Assembly (NCBI RefSeq): GCF_030817315.1
Contig: NZ_JAUSZF010000003.1
Location: forward strand, 65,036-129,035
Origin: Sphingomonas faeni
Lineage (GTDB): Bacteria; Pseudomonadota; Alphaproteobacteria; Sphingomonadales; Sphingomonadaceae
Direction of reading: 5' to 3'
Length of the DNA: 64,000 nucleotides
Below the pieces are notes generated by a model. It was not told where the DNA came from. It made no database searches and worked only from the letters and a program-made list of their open reading frames with translations. Below are positions 54,001 through 63,886 of this stretch, piece by piece (within the stretch, counting starts at the first letter, position 1; each line of letters begins with the position of its first letter). The translations under genes and the position numbers were made by a program.

Positions 54001-55404
54001 GTGAGCCAAATCGTGTACGTCGGCATCATGTCTGCACACAGCCGCGCACCACGCCTGACCCGACCCAGCCTATCATTTTTTCTGCTAGTGGGTTTATTTT
54101 GTGTTCTTACACTTGCGGGAGGAGCGTCCCGCGCGGACGTTCTTGGTCAGCCGATCGTTCGAGGCGTGGCGGCCGCCGTATTGGTCACAGCAATTCTTTT
54201 CGGAACTAAGTTTGAGGGGCGGACGATCCGTGCATCGTTGGGTTTGATTGTAGTGAGCGTATCGCTTGGCGTTCTACAGTTAGTTCCGCTGCCTCCATCC
54301 TTGTGGTCTGAGCTGCCTGGACACGCTGCGTTCCAGCGAGCGATAGCCGATCCGCAGCCATGGCGTCCGTTGTCCATTGAGCCAGGGGCAACACTGAATG
54401 CCGTAATGTCCCTTCTGGTGCCTACTACAGTAATTCTCGTAGCAGCAATGCTCCGTCGTGCAGAGCGTGAACTTGTTCTGACGGTAATCCTCATCCTGAT
54501 CTGCGTAACGGCGCTTGTCGGAATTATTCAATTCTCGGGCAGTTCCTTCAACAGCCCTTTTGTGAATGACTCGACAGGCGAGGTCAGTTCGTTCTTTGCC
54601 AACCGCAATCACTTCGCGCTCTTCTTAGCTCTCGGCTGTGTCCTTGCCCCAGTTTGGGGTACACGCAATAGCGCTGCTCCAACATGGCGCGTTCCGCTGG
54701 CAATTGGCCTAGTAATCCTGTTTCTTCTTCTCATTCTCGCCAGCGGATCTCGCGCTGGCGTCGCTGTCGGCCTGCTGGGCGCAACGCTGGGTTTTTGGAT
54801 GGCGCGTGATGCCTTGCATCAGCAAAAGTGGCGTCTGCCACGGTGGGCTGAACCGGTCGCAGCAGCGACGATCATCGCGGTAATAGCAGGTTTTGTCGTT
54901 GCTAGCTCCATGTCGGGACGCACTCAATCCATTGATCGACTTGTAGCCATTCACAACGTCGAAGACATGCGATCCCGAGGGCTGCCGACCGTACTTGGTG
55001 CCATTCAAGCGTATTTTCCGGTGGGATCAGGTTTTGGCAGCTTTGACACCGTCTTTAGAATGCGCGAACCGTTCGAGCTCCTGAAGCCTACTTACTTTAA
55101 CCACGCCCATAATGATTTTCTTGAGGTTGCGATCGGCGGAGGGTTGCCAGCCGTGATATTGCTTGTCGTAGCGCTTTGTTGGTGGGTGAGCGCCAGCGTG
55201 CGCGTTTGGAGAATGCCGCCGGTGGGTGAGGTCATGCAAGGCCGAGTTGGCTCGGCTATGTTGCTGTTGGTGTTCGTCGCTAGCGCGTTTGATTATCCCG
55301 CTCGAACACCCATCGTCATGGCCGTGACGGCCCTTGCTGCGGTTTGGCTGGAGTGGGGTGCTACCCCTCAGACTGCTTTACGGTCTTCGCGGGTCAACCT
55401 ATAG
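54001..55404 (+). CDS. O-antigen ligase/EPS polymerase family protein (Wzy_C-like)
   Basis: 467 residues with about 10-12 membrane helices. The conserved NRNHFALFLALG near residue 200 and the HAHNDFLEVAIGGGLPA motif near residue 364 place it in the O-antigen ligase/polymerase family. It is the likely EPS polymerase, corresponding to the GelG-type position in sphingan clusters (synteny by recollection), and lies just upstream of Wza and Wzc. GTG 54001 is used here; ATG 54028 is an equally good alternative start. The IS66 scrap ends 11 bases before it, so its original promoter may be lost. Confidence 0.85.
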   Translation: MSQIVYVGIMSAHSRAPRLTRPSLSFFLLVGLFCVLTLAGGASRADVLGQPIVRGVAAAVLVTAILFGTKFEGRTIRASLGLIVVSVSLGVLQLVPLPPSLWSELPGHAAFQRAIADPQPWRPLSIEPGATLNAVMSLLVPTTVILVAAMLRRAERELVLTVILILICVTALVGIIQFSGSSFNSPFVNDSTGEVSSFFANRNHFALFLALGCVLAPVWGTRNSAAPTWRVPLAIGLVILFLLLILASGSRAGVAVGLLGATLGFWMARDALHQQKWRLPRWAEPVAAATIIAVIAGFVVASSMSGRTQSIDRLVAIHNVEDMRSRGLPTVLGAIQAYFPVGSGFGSFDTVFRMREPFELLKPTYFNHAHNDFLEVAIGGGLPAVILLVVALCWWVSASVRVWRMPPVGEVMQGRVGSAMLLLVFVASAFDYPARTPIVMAVTALAAVWLEWGATPQTALRSSRVNL

Positions 55405-55432
55405 GACCCCTTCTGCCGCTTACGGGAACAAT

Positions 55433-56149
55433 ATGCGCACCAGCCAAATTTGTGCCGCTTTATGCTTATCAGCGCTCCTAGCCGGGTGCGGTGGCGGAGA
55501 GCCTCTTCGATCAACCGCCGATCTGACGGTCGTGCCTGATGCTGCATCGCTGCCTGCTCCAGCACGTGCGGATCTGGTCGCAGCCGACCGCCCGGCGCTG
55601 ATTGGTCCTCTGGACACGATCGAGGTCGAAGTGATCAACATTCCGGAGTCGAGCCGTCAAATGCAAGTCGACGCGAGCGGACGCATCGCGATGCCACTAG
55701 CAGGAACGATCTACGCCGGCGGTAAAACATCGGAAGAACTGGCTCAAGCAATTAGTGCGTCGCTGCGTGCACACTATGTCCGCAACCCAGAAGTAGTTGT
55801 GAATATTAAAAGCTCCGTTAGCCAAGTCGCGACGGTAAATGGTCAAGTAACTGAGCCAGGTTTGTATCCTGTGACAAACCAAATGACCTTAATTCGACTC
55901 ATTGCCTCCGCCAAGGGGTTGTCGGAGTTTGCGAGTAGCAAAGACGTTGTAATCTTAAGAACTGTCAATGGCCGCCGCATGGCTGGGTTGTATGACTTTG
56001 ATCAGATTCAACGGGGAGCGTATGCAGACCCTCTTGTCTATGCCAATGACATTATCGTGGTCGGCGATTCTCCACAACGTCGCCTCTTCCGAAGTTTTGT
56101 GCAGCTATCGCCGTTGCTGGCTGGGCCGCTAATCGCAGTTTTGCAGTAA
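55433..56149 (+). CDS. wza: Outer-membrane polysaccharide export lipoprotein (Wza/GumB family)
   Basis: 238 residues. The lipobox LLAGC (Cys near residue 18) shows it is a lipoprotein anchored after the signal peptide. The Poly_export domain starts near IGPLDTIEVEVINIPESS, with a SLBB-like domain VSQVATVNGQVTEPGLYPV after it. It forms the outer-membrane export channel for the polysaccharide. The ATG at 55433 is chosen for the signal peptide. It is shorter than E. coli Wza (379), as usual for GumB/GelD-type proteins. Confidence 0.93.
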   Translation: MRTSQICAALCLSALLAGCGGGEPLRSTADLTVVPDAASLPAPARADLVAADRPALIGPLDTIEVEVINIPESSRQMQVDASGRIAMPLAGTIYAGGKTSEELAQAISASLRAHYVRNPEVVVNIKSSVSQVATVNGQVTEPGLYPVTNQMTLIRLIASAKGLSEFASSKDVVILRTVNGRRMAGLYDFDQIQRGAYADPLVYANDIIVVGDSPQRRLFRSFVQLSPLLAGPLIAVLQ

Positions 56150-56159
56150 GGTTCGCTTC

Positions 56160-58355
56160 ATGAACGTGGCAAATCCCAGTTTAGAATATCGTACCCGCCC
56201 AAGCGAGGACTTGTTGTCCGGCGCGTCAAACGAGGACAATATACCGCCTATTCGCCGCTACATCCGTATTGCACTAAGGTGGCGATATGTGATGATCGGT
56301 AGCGTGGTTGGCTGCCTATTGTTGGGCCTAGTCGTAACGCTTCTCATGAAGCCAAAGTACACAGCGTCAAGCACCATCGAAATCTCACGTGAGTCCGAAC
56401 GCGTTACAAAGTTTCAAGGTGTGGACCGTGAAGCCAGTGAGGCGGATCAAGAGTTCTACCAGACGCAATACGGCTTGCTCAAGTCACGCTCGCTATCCGA
56501 GCGGGTCGCTCAGCAATTGCGACTTGTAAACGATCCTAAATTCTTCGAAATGTTCGGAGTGAGCTCCGACGAAGACGGCGCCTTTGCGCAAGCGGGCGGA
56601 CGCTACACCGTGCAAGGTCGCACTGCGCGCCTGCGAATAGCTGGCGAAGTACTTAGGCGTAACTTTGCGGTAACCCCTGCCCAGCTTTCGCGTTTGGTCG
56701 AAATTCGGTTCACCAGCAGGTCACCTGACTTTTCCGCTAAGATCGCGAACGCATACGCTGAAAATTTCATTCAAACGAACTTAGAGCGCAAGATTCAGGC
56801 GACCTCTTACGGCAGAGACCTCCTGCAGCGGCAACTCGCGCAGGCGAAAGAGCGGCTCGATGAATCACAACGTCAATTAGTGCGCTATGCCTCTGCGCAA
56901 CGAATTATCAATCTGCCGGGTCAACCTACTGCGCAGGGTGGAACGTCAGAGCGGTCGCTCGTGGCAGATGAGTTGCAAAGTCTCAATGCCGTCTTGACGC
57001 AAGCGACGGCGGATCGCATCCAGGCCGAGGCGCTTTACCGTGAGCAAGGCCGTGCAGGGGCTTCTGGTGACGCCCTTCGAAACCAGGCAATTAATGCGCT
57101 CCGTCAACGACGCGCCGAGCTAGCGTCAGACTATCAACGCATGATGGTCCAATTCGAGCCGGGCTACGCGCCGGCGCGGGCGATCAAGGCACAGATTGAT
57201 CAGCTAGATAAGAGCGTTTCGCGAGAGGAAGCGCGGGTTACGGGATCGGCGGAAGCCGCTTACCGCCAAGCATCTCGCCGTGAAGCTGAACTTAGCGCTC
57301 GTGTGGAGGCATTAAAGTCCAGTTTCTTAGATCTTCGTACGAGAAGCATCCGGTATAACATCTTCCAGCAGGAGGTGGACACCAACAGAGCTCTGTATGA
57401 TGCGCTACTGCAACGATACAAAGAGATCGGCGTCGCAGGCGGTGTTGGGATCAACAATGTTATTGTTGTTGATCCGGCGGTTGTGCCCGACTCGCCATCA
57501 AGTCCACGGATATTCCTAAACCTTGCACTTGCTCTTCTTGTAGGTATCGGCTTGGGATCCATTCTCGCGTTTGCCTTGGAACAACTAGACGAAGCGATCA
57601 CCGATCCGTCGGAGGTCGAGCGTTTGCTTGGCCTGCCATTGCTTGGTACTGTGCCAAAAATCGTCAATGCTGAGCCGCGCGAAGCGCTGCTTGATCGCAA
57701 GTCGGCGCTTGTCGAGGCTTATCTAGCAATTCAAACTAGCCTTGCTTTTGCCACTGAGCATGGTGTGCCACGTTCACTTGCGGTCACATCAACCCGGCCT
57801 GCCGAAGGCAAATCAACGACGGCGTTAGCATTAGCAACGATGTTGGCCCGGGCTGGACAGCGTGTCGTCCTGGTCGATGGCGATATGCGATCTCCGTCGG
57901 TACATATGCTCGCCGGCGTCGGGCATGAGATCGGCCTTAGTAATTATCTGACTGGGTATGACAATCTGAACAGTATTATATTTCCAGTCGATGACCTTGG
58001 TCTTTCGATCATTACGGCGGGGCCGTTGCCGCCTAACGCAGCGGAACTTTTGACTGGCAACCGCTTGTCGATCTTGGTCGAGCGCCTGCTCGAAAGTTTC
58101 GACAACGTTATCATTGACTCGCCGCCGGTAATGGGTCTGGCGGATGCGCCGTTGATCGCCAGTCGTGTAGAGGGCGTGATCTACGCTGTTGAGTCTCATC
58201 AAATCCGATCTAGTCAGGTAAAGGCCGCGATAGCGCGTTTGCGTGGCTCACATGCTAGAATATTTGGTAGCGTTCTGACAAAGTTCGAATCCAAGAAGGC
58301 GTCGTATGGGTATGGCTACGAGTATGGCTATTCATATGGCCGTGAAGATAAGTAA
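56160..58355 (+). CDS. wzc: Polysaccharide copolymerase/tyrosine kinase (Wzc type)
   Basis: 731 residues. A Wzz domain with a first membrane helix (about residues 40-62), a long periplasmic coiled-coil region (RDLLQRQLAQAKERLDESQ to about residue 420), a second membrane helix (about 443-463) and a C-terminal cytoplasmic BY-kinase. Walker A TRPAEGKST is near 543-551, Walker A' VVLVDGDMRSP near 568, and Walker B VIIDSPP later. It ends in a Tyr-rich tail (YGYGYEYGYSYG), the usual autophosphorylation site. It controls chain length and export. Unlike sphingan clusters where this is split in two genes, here it is one protein. It follows wza by 10 bases. Confidence 0.95.
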   Translation: MNVANPSLEYRTRPSEDLLSGASNEDNIPPIRRYIRIALRWRYVMIGSVVGCLLLGLVVTLLMKPKYTASSTIEISRESERVTKFQGVDREASEADQEFYQTQYGLLKSRSLSERVAQQLRLVNDPKFFEMFGVSSDEDGAFAQAGGRYTVQGRTARLRIAGEVLRRNFAVTPAQLSRLVEIRFTSRSPDFSAKIANAYAENFIQTNLERKIQATSYGRDLLQRQLAQAKERLDESQRQLVRYASAQRIINLPGQPTAQGGTSERSLVADELQSLNAVLTQATADRIQAEALYREQGRAGASGDALRNQAINALRQRRAELASDYQRMMVQFEPGYAPARAIKAQIDQLDKSVSREEARVTGSAEAAYRQASRREAELSARVEALKSSFLDLRTRSIRYNIFQQEVDTNRALYDALLQRYKEIGVAGGVGINNVIVVDPAVVPDSPSSPRIFLNLALALLVGIGLGSILAFALEQLDEAITDPSEVERLLGLPLLGTVPKIVNAEPREALLDRKSALVEAYLAIQTSLAFATEHGVPRSLAVTSTRPAEGKSTTALALATMLARAGQRVVLVDGDMRSPSVHMLAGVGHEIGLSNYLTGYDNLNSIIFPVDDLGLSIITAGPLPPNAAELLTGNRLSILVERLLESFDNVIIDSPPVMGLADAPLIASRVEGVIYAVESHQIRSSQVKAAIARLRGSHARIFGSVLTKFESKKASYGYGYEYGYSYGREDK

Positions 58356-58379
58356 CCGATAGTCTTGGTGGCGGATCAG

Positions 58380-59615
58380 ATGGCAAACACTAAATCTAAG
58401 CGGAGTATTACGTCATACTCCGCTCGTCGAATGGGTCTTGCCGTCGTCGCCACAGCGCTTGGCTATTTTGCTTGCTCGCTAAGTCTTGCCGAGGTCACTA
58501 AGAAGACCGATCCCGATACCGCTCATCGTTTGGCGGCTTATAATGGTCGAGTGACGGCTGATTTAGCACTCAGCATTTTCCAGACGAAGCCGGACGGAAG
58601 TGTTGACTCGCCAGCGGCCCATCTTGCACGGCTTGCTCTGAGGCAAGATGCCACGGCAATATCTGCATTAACGGTACTGGGTACTCAGGCGCAGATGCGC
58701 GGAAATCTGGTCGAGGCCCGTCGGATCTTTAGGTATTCGGAGTCTTTGTCGCGTCGAAATATACAGACGCAGGTATGGGCTATTGAAGAAGCGGTAAAAG
58801 ATGGCGACGAGAAAGGCGCGCTTCGACATTATGACGTCGCGTTACGCGTATCGCGTGACGCATCGAACTTGCTGTTTCCTGTGCTAACACGGGCCCTATC
58901 GGATCCGTCCATCCAAACTAATCTTATTCCCATTTTAGCAAAAAAGCCGGCATGGGGCCCAACATTTTTGGGGTATGCGCTGGGAAGGGCAGATCCCAAA
59001 AATACCTTGGCATTGTTCATCAAACTTCGGCAGGCCAAGGTTGCCATACAGCCGGATGCATCGGCGTCGTTAATTAATCGCCTGCTGCTTTATAATGAGC
59101 CGACGTTGGCGTGGAACTATTATACCTCGTTAAATATGGCGGCTCGTGTAGATCGCTCACGCGATCCTACTTTTAGGGCCAGTCCAGCGAGCACATCCCA
59201 GTTTGATTGGGTTGCGAACAACGATGATAGTGCCGCGGTGACAATTCATCGTAGCGGCCCGAACGGTGTAGTCGATTTTTCAATGCTGCCGGAACGCGAC
59301 GGTGTACTTTTGTCCCAAGTTCAGGTGCTTCCACCCGGGGAGTATCTATTGTCTGGAATCGGAAACGCGGGAGATTTACCCTCCACGTCATTGCCATATT
59401 GGAAGCTTACCTGTCGCGACGGACGTGAGCTTGGTCGAGTTTCGTTGGCGCCGTCGCAGCAACTGAAAAACTTTAATGGGCGGTTTGTGGTCCCTGAGGC
59501 GTGTCCTGTACAAACCCTGTCTTTCATAGCGCGTCCCGTCGAGGGTGCGACCGGCTTATCTGGGCAGATAAGCCGAGCCGTGTTAACGCCTGATCGACAA
59601 GTTCCCGAAATCTGA
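58380..59615 (+). CDS. Exported protein, TPR-like, unknown role in EPS locus
   Basis: About 411 residues. A membrane anchor or signal segment (MGLAVVATALGYFACSLSLAEV) is near the N-terminus. The rest is mostly helical: LARLALRQDATAISALTVLGTQAQ and MRGNLVEARRIFRYSESLSRR read like tetratricopeptide helices. The C-terminal 150 residues look beta-rich (VVDFSMLPERDGVLLSQVQVLPPGEYLLSG). Located directly after wzc (24 bases) on the same strand, so probably an accessory EPS factor. The ATG at 58380 is preferred over GTG 58365. Confidence 0.72.
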   Translation: MANTKSKRSITSYSARRMGLAVVATALGYFACSLSLAEVTKKTDPDTAHRLAAYNGRVTADLALSIFQTKPDGSVDSPAAHLARLALRQDATAISALTVLGTQAQMRGNLVEARRIFRYSESLSRRNIQTQVWAIEEAVKDGDEKGALRHYDVALRVSRDASNLLFPVLTRALSDPSIQTNLIPILAKKPAWGPTFLGYALGRADPKNTLALFIKLRQAKVAIQPDASASLINRLLLYNEPTLAWNYYTSLNMAARVDRSRDPTFRASPASTSQFDWVANNDDSAAVTIHRSGPNGVVDFSMLPERDGVLLSQVQVLPPGEYLLSGIGNAGDLPSTSLPYWKLTCRDGRELGRVSLAPSQQLKNFNGRFVVPEACPVQTLSFIARPVEGATGLSGQISRAVLTPDRQVPEI

Positions 59616-60246
59616 GGCGGTTCGTCTGCTTAGTAGAAGCACTGCGTAAGACGGTTCATTATGCGGTGATCGGATATTAAGTATACCAGTCTTTTTTTTG
59701 CTCGTGTTTGTTTAAAGCGGTTAGTCTGATAATGATCGCGTTGTCTGCTTGTTGCATGATCCGCGATAGACTTTAAATTGCGCGGTAATGAGCTATGTAT
59801 TACGCGGTCAAACTCCGGTTACTTTTAAAGATTAACGATTGCCAACGCGTTGGCACATTCGTACGTAACTACCGCATTTGATAGGTAAGGCGCGTACATT
59901 TAGCTTTCCACATTTCTTGGGTGGATTGCTATTGTAGGGAACGGTCAAGGAGCCCTTCGGGCAAGAATATGAATGTATAATGTTGCTCTTATTCGGCTGT
60001 ATACCTTTTATACATTTAGACGTAGTTCAGCTACGCAGAATTAAGAAGGTTAAGGCGTTATTATGGGTCCGCCATCGTAGCGAGGAACATCGGGGCTTAG
60101 GGATTGGCTGTCTAGCTGGTTTTACAGCGGCGCGAGAGTTGAGAGTTCGCATCTAGCACCCTCCTCGCCGTCACCCTTGCGTCCGATAACTGTAATTCTC
60201 GGACATAAGGGTAGCGCGGCGGAACCGAGCGTGGCACACGCTCTAT
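59616..60246. other. AT-rich intergenic region, end of EPS locus
   Basis: About 630 bases without a supported gene. It is clearly AT-richer than the flanking genes. It includes a run of eight Ts after 59690. It separates the EPS operon from the integrase and may be an island boundary. Confidence 0.4.
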
Positions 60247-61281
60247 ATGGTCGCTTCCCGCACTCTTGGCCCGATGCCGCTCGATCTGGACCTCACATTG
60301 TCGTCAACGGCGCTCGTCACCGCGACCTTGAATGAACCGATGCTGCCCGCGATCCTTCACGAAAAGATCGAACGAGCGGCTGCGTACGCCAAAGCGGCCC
60401 GCGCCGGAGCGACACGGCGCGCGTATGATTCCGATTGGGCGATCTTCACGTTGTGGTGCGCACAGCACGGCCTGGCATCCCTGCCGGCAACGCCGGACGT
60501 CGTCGCGGTCTTCGCCAGCGATCAGGCAAGCACAGGGCTCAACCCATCGACGATCAATCGGCGGGTAGCGGCGATCGGGCATCATCATCGCGCAGGCGGC
60601 TATCCGGCGCCGACCGCGATGCCGGCGGCGGGGCGTCTGGCCGAAGTGCTCGCCGGCATTCGCGCGGAACACGGCGGTGCCAAACGGCAAAAGCGTCCCG
60701 CGGACGCGGCTGCGCTACGCAATATGCTGGCTGCGATCGAGGGCGAAGGTTTGCGGGCACTGCGCGATCGCGCGATCCTGGCAATCGGCATGGCCGCAGC
60801 GTTACGGCGTTCCGAGATCGTCGCGCTCCAGGTCGAGCATATCGGGATCGTACCCGAAGGGCTGAGGCTTACGATTGCTCATTCGAAAACCGATCAGACC
60901 CGGCAAGGCATCGTCATCGCTATCCCCGAGGGGTCGCGCATTCGGCCAAAGGCGTTGCTTCTCGCGTGGATGGCTGCGGCGGGGCATGCCGAGGGCCCGC
61001 TGTTTCGGCGCTTGTCGCGGCTTGATGCGCTGACCCCTGCTCCAATGTCAGACCGTGCGATCGCGCGCCTGGTCCAGCATTATGCGGCAGCAGCTGGCTA
61101 TGATCCGACGCAGTTCGCCGGGCATTCCTTACGCGCAGGATTTCTCACCGAGGGTGCATCACAAGGCGCGACGATCTTTAAACTTCAGGAAGTCAGCCGA
61201 CATAAATCGGTCCAGGTGCTCGCCGACTATGTCCGCAACGCGGACCTGTTCAACGATCACGCAGGTCAACGTTTCTTATAA
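60247..61281 (+). CDS. Tyrosine recombinase/site-specific integrase
   Basis: 344 residues, XerC/D-like. An N-terminal SAM-like core-binding domain (ATRRAYDSDWAIFTLWC, LNPSTINRRVAAIGHHH) is followed by the catalytic domain: AALRRSEIVAL (first Arg), HSLRAGFLTEGA (HxxR), SRHKSVQVLADYVRN with the Tyr nucleophile near the C-terminus. All catalytic residues are present, so it may be active. The start could be ATG 60274. It may have moved part of this region. Next to it lies a DnaQ-like gene; a decayed tRNA is 2 kb away. Confidence 0.88.
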   Translation: MVASRTLGPMPLDLDLTLSSTALVTATLNEPMLPAILHEKIERAAAYAKAARAGATRRAYDSDWAIFTLWCAQHGLASLPATPDVVAVFASDQASTGLNPSTINRRVAAIGHHHRAGGYPAPTAMPAAGRLAEVLAGIRAEHGGAKRQKRPADAAALRNMLAAIEGEGLRALRDRAILAIGMAAALRRSEIVALQVEHIGIVPEGLRLTIAHSKTDQTRQGIVIAIPEGSRIRPKALLLAWMAAAGHAEGPLFRRLSRLDALTPAPMSDRAIARLVQHYAAAAGYDPTQFAGHSLRAGFLTEGASQGATIFKLQEVSRHKSVQVLADYVRNADLFNDHAGQRFL

Positions 61282-61447
61282 ACCTCTGATTATTAGCGAT
61301 ATCTCGTCAAACCGGCGATGGCGGCACGTGCATATTCTGGTATCTGACTAGCATGTCTAATAGTCGACACACCTACTATCTGACATGGCGTCACCTCGAC
61401 ATGTTGGATAGTATATTCCGCGAATTTTGCTAGTAGGCAGTCATCAA

Positions 61448-62008
61448 ATGCTGGTTTTTCTCGACTTCGAGGCCTCCTCGCTCGCCAAGCGAAGCTATCC
61501 GATCGAGGTGGCGTGGGTGTTTGCGGACGGACGGTCTGAAGCCCACCTCATCCGTCCAGCACCGTCGTGGACCGACTGGGACGAACAATCGGAGGCGATC
61601 CACCATATCTCTCGCAGCACGCTGCTGAGCGCAGGCGAGCCCCATGACGCAGTCGCGCAGCGCATGATCGAAGTACTAGGTGGCCACGACCTTCTCGCCA
61701 GCGCGCCATCCTGGGACGGGAAGTGGCTCAGCGTCTTGCTTCGCGGTGCCGGCCTCGACCGGCGCGCGCTTTGCCTTCGCGACACCGATGATGCCATCGA
61801 CGAAGATGCACGCATGGTCCTTTCCTCGAGTGTCCCGCCCGAATTGCTGGACGCAACGATAAAGGATCTGGTCGCGCTGATCGAGGTCCGCGCGCGCGGC
61901 AGGGCGCCGGTCCATAGGGCACTGGCGGACGCTGAGGCGGAGCGCCAACGATGGCTCGCGGTTCGAAGCGCCGCGACGGAACTGGCGGAGCAATACGGGG
62001 GAAGCTGA
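61448..62008 (+). CDS. DnaQ-like 3'-5' exonuclease
   Basis: 186 residues with a DEDD-type fold start: MLVFLDFEASSLAKRSYPIEVAW contains the DxE metal motif. The third Asp of the family may be in APSWDGKWLSVLL (which replaces the usual SxN-H-D), and the HRALADAEAE segment fits the ExoIII motif. The ATG at 61448 is preferred over an earlier start at 61427 because homology begins there. It may degrade or proofread nucleic acid; target unknown. Confidence 0.75.
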   Translation: MLVFLDFEASSLAKRSYPIEVAWVFADGRSEAHLIRPAPSWTDWDEQSEAIHHISRSTLLSAGEPHDAVAQRMIEVLGGHDLLASAPSWDGKWLSVLLRGAGLDRRALCLRDTDDAIDEDARMVLSSSVPPELLDATIKDLVALIEVRARGRAPVHRALADAEAERQRWLAVRSAATELAEQYGGS

Positions 62009-62321
62009 CGTCGTTGGCGCTTGCGGCCACCCCGTCACGCCGGACTGTCGATATTTCGTAGTTCGCGGTCGGTTATGGCGAATGAGCGACCCGGGTCAGT
62101 GAAGACGAGCGCAAGGGGGCTTTTCGCTGATCTGATCGACGCGCCGTGCGCTGTTGGCATAGCTTTCGCCAGCAATGCGATGGCCGTTTGAGTACGGGAC
62201 ATCGAGTTAACATGCCGGCTATCCGACATGGCAGAAAGTCGGCCTGATCAAGCTGGTTTAGTAGGCACTTACGGTTTGGTAGAAACACCTCGGTCGAGCC
62301 GAATGTCGGAAGGCAGCACGT
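62009..62321. other. Intergenic stretch between convergent genes
   Basis: About 310 bases. A 64-codon frame at 62035-62229 (minus) has no ribosome site or homology. Nothing else is seen. Confidence 0.4.
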
Positions 62322-63227
62322 TCAATCGCGTGACTGCGCATCCGCATGAGCGGTAACGGCTTCGCAGAGCGCGTGGGTCGATAGAATGTCTGTAGCAACG
62401 GTCGGACGTTGCTCGCGTACAGCCAGCAGGAAGTCGGCACACATCGCTTCAAAGCCGCGCTGGCGTCCGACCGACGTCCAGTCGCCACGTCGGCGCCGAC
62501 ATTCCGTCCCTGCAGAGCGGATCGTCTTCGCCATGTCCTGGACCGACTGCCGTACCCCGTTTCCGATCATGTCCAGACGCTCCTCGTCTAGCCCGCTATC
62601 CCGGTGCATGGTGCCGATCGCCGTGTACCCGTCACCGGCGAGCATCAGTGTTACGGCTTTAAGCAACCCATGCTCGACATGCGTTTCGATGGTACGGCGT
62701 TTCACGGGAGAAGGTGCTAGGAACAACAGCGTGTCGATGATATGGATGAAGTCGTCGAACACCACCCGCCGCGGCGTATCAGGCTGTTTATCGCGGTGTT
62801 TTTCCATCAGGATCAGACTGGCGCCAGTGTCGCGAAGAGCGGCATAATCCGGGGCAAAACGTCGATTGAAGCCGACCATCAGGAGCGTCGCCTGGCGTTC
62901 AGCAAGTCCGACAAGCTGTTGCACCTGCGCAAGGTTGTCGGCGAGCGGCTTGTCAACGAAGGTCGGAATACGCTGCTCGAGCAGCAACTGGACGGATGTC
63001 GCATGTGCACTGGTGGCTGAGTGCACAAAGGCTGCATCGAATGTTGCGGTCGCCAATGCCTGTTCGATGTTCGCATGCAGATGCGGCACACGGAACATGC
63101 GTCCAGCATCACGCAGCACTTGTGGATCACGCGTCGCGAGATGCACGTCCAGCTCTGGAAGAGCCGCCAATATCGGTAGATAGGCCTTGCAAGCAATGTC
63201 GCCTAAACCTGTTACCAGCACGCGCAT
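62322..63227 (-). CDS. Gfo/Idh/MocA-family oxidoreductase
   Basis: 301 residues. The N-terminal Rossmann motif RVLVTGLGDIACKAYLPIL is at the start and the family's EKP-like catalytic segment appears as FVDKPLADNLAQVQQLV; GFNRRFAPDY is also typical. These enzymes oxidise or reduce sugars using NAD(P). The substrate is unknown. The ATG at 63227 follows TGGAGATCGTA. A role in sugar supply for the polysaccharide is possible but not shown. Confidence 0.85.
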   Translation of the reverse strand: MRVLVTGLGDIACKAYLPILAALPELDVHLATRDPQVLRDAGRMFRVPHLHANIEQALATATFDAAFVHSATSAHATSVQLLLEQRIPTFVDKPLADNLAQVQQLVGLAERQATLLMVGFNRRFAPDYAALRDTGASLILMEKHRDKQPDTPRRVVFDDFIHIIDTLLFLAPSPVKRRTIETHVEHGLLKAVTLMLAGDGYTAIGTMHRDSGLDEERLDMIGNGVRQSVQDMAKTIRSAGTECRRRRGDWTSVGRQRGFEAMCADFLLAVREQRPTVATDILSTHALCEAVTAHADAQSRD

Positions 63228-63522
63228 TACGATCTCCAGACTGTTCGTTGTGGCTTGCCTATATCAAAAACCACGCGTGGAGGTGTTTCGTCGAAGCCAC
63301 AAAAAAGGCGATGCCCGACATGTCGATGCGTGACATGTCTAGCTGGAAGACGGTATCGGAGACGTACGCTAAGAGACTGGCAGTTCTGATGGAAACGGAG
63401 CAGCCGAGCTGTTCGCAGTTTTTGTCCATCCCACGCGGAAACGCTTAAGGATTTCCGTGACTGCCAAACCCTTGTAGGTTGCCCCGGTCACCAGGCTTTG
63501 GAATCGGACGTCCACCCGAAAG

Positions 63523-63595
63523 GGGCGATTAGCTTAGTTGGTAGAGCGTCTCGTTTACACGAATGACGGCGGTTCAAACCCGCGATCACCCACCA
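63523..63595 (+). tRNA. Decayed tRNA-Val (anticodon TAC) remnant
   Basis: The acceptor, D and T arms match tRNA-Val: GGGCGATTAGCTTAGTTGGTAGAGC at the 5' side begins GGGCGATTAGCTTAGTTGG, then a TTTACAC anticodon loop, a T loop TTCAAAC and the terminal ACCA. However, about three bases are missing after the anticodon loop, so the anticodon stem cannot form. The acceptor has a C-A mismatch and the T stem a G-G mismatch. It is most likely non-functional. Confidence 0.7.
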
Positions 63596-63670
63596 TATCG
63601 CTTAGTAGTCTTAATAAGTTATCGGCCTAAGCAAATTAGCGAGGCCGCAAAATCTGTTGATGGACCACAG

Positions 63671-63886
63671 ATGGTCAGCAACTCGTCGACGATTGAGATG
63701 GTTCGCGTGAATTTCCCGCGTGGTTCGCGTCGTGACGTTGCGGACGTCGTTAGCTCTTCAGGTGCCTGGATTGCCGTTAAGCTGCCTTACGATGGCTGCT
63801 ATTCGAGATCGTTCATCGGGCCGGAAGCCATCGGCGCATTCCCGTCTTCACCGCGTGGTTTTGCAAAAGTTTTAGCCGGCTACTGA
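63671..63886 (+). CDS. Small hypothetical protein (weakly PilZ-like)
   Basis: 71 residues from the ATG at 63671. VNFPRGSRRDVADV and SGAWIAVKLPYDG resemble the second strand region of a PilZ domain but lack the clear RxxxR entry motif, so the similarity is weak. No good ribosome site. It ends at 63886; after it, a run of eight Cs (63907-63914) and no further gene. Confidence 0.3.
   Translation: MVSNSSTIEMVRVNFPRGSRRDVADVVSSSGAWIAVKLPYDGCYSRSFIGPEAIGAFPSSPRGFAKVLAGY

Noticed and set aside
62035..62229. 64-codon frame between exonuclease and oxidoreductase
   Set aside because: No ribosome site or recognisable homology.
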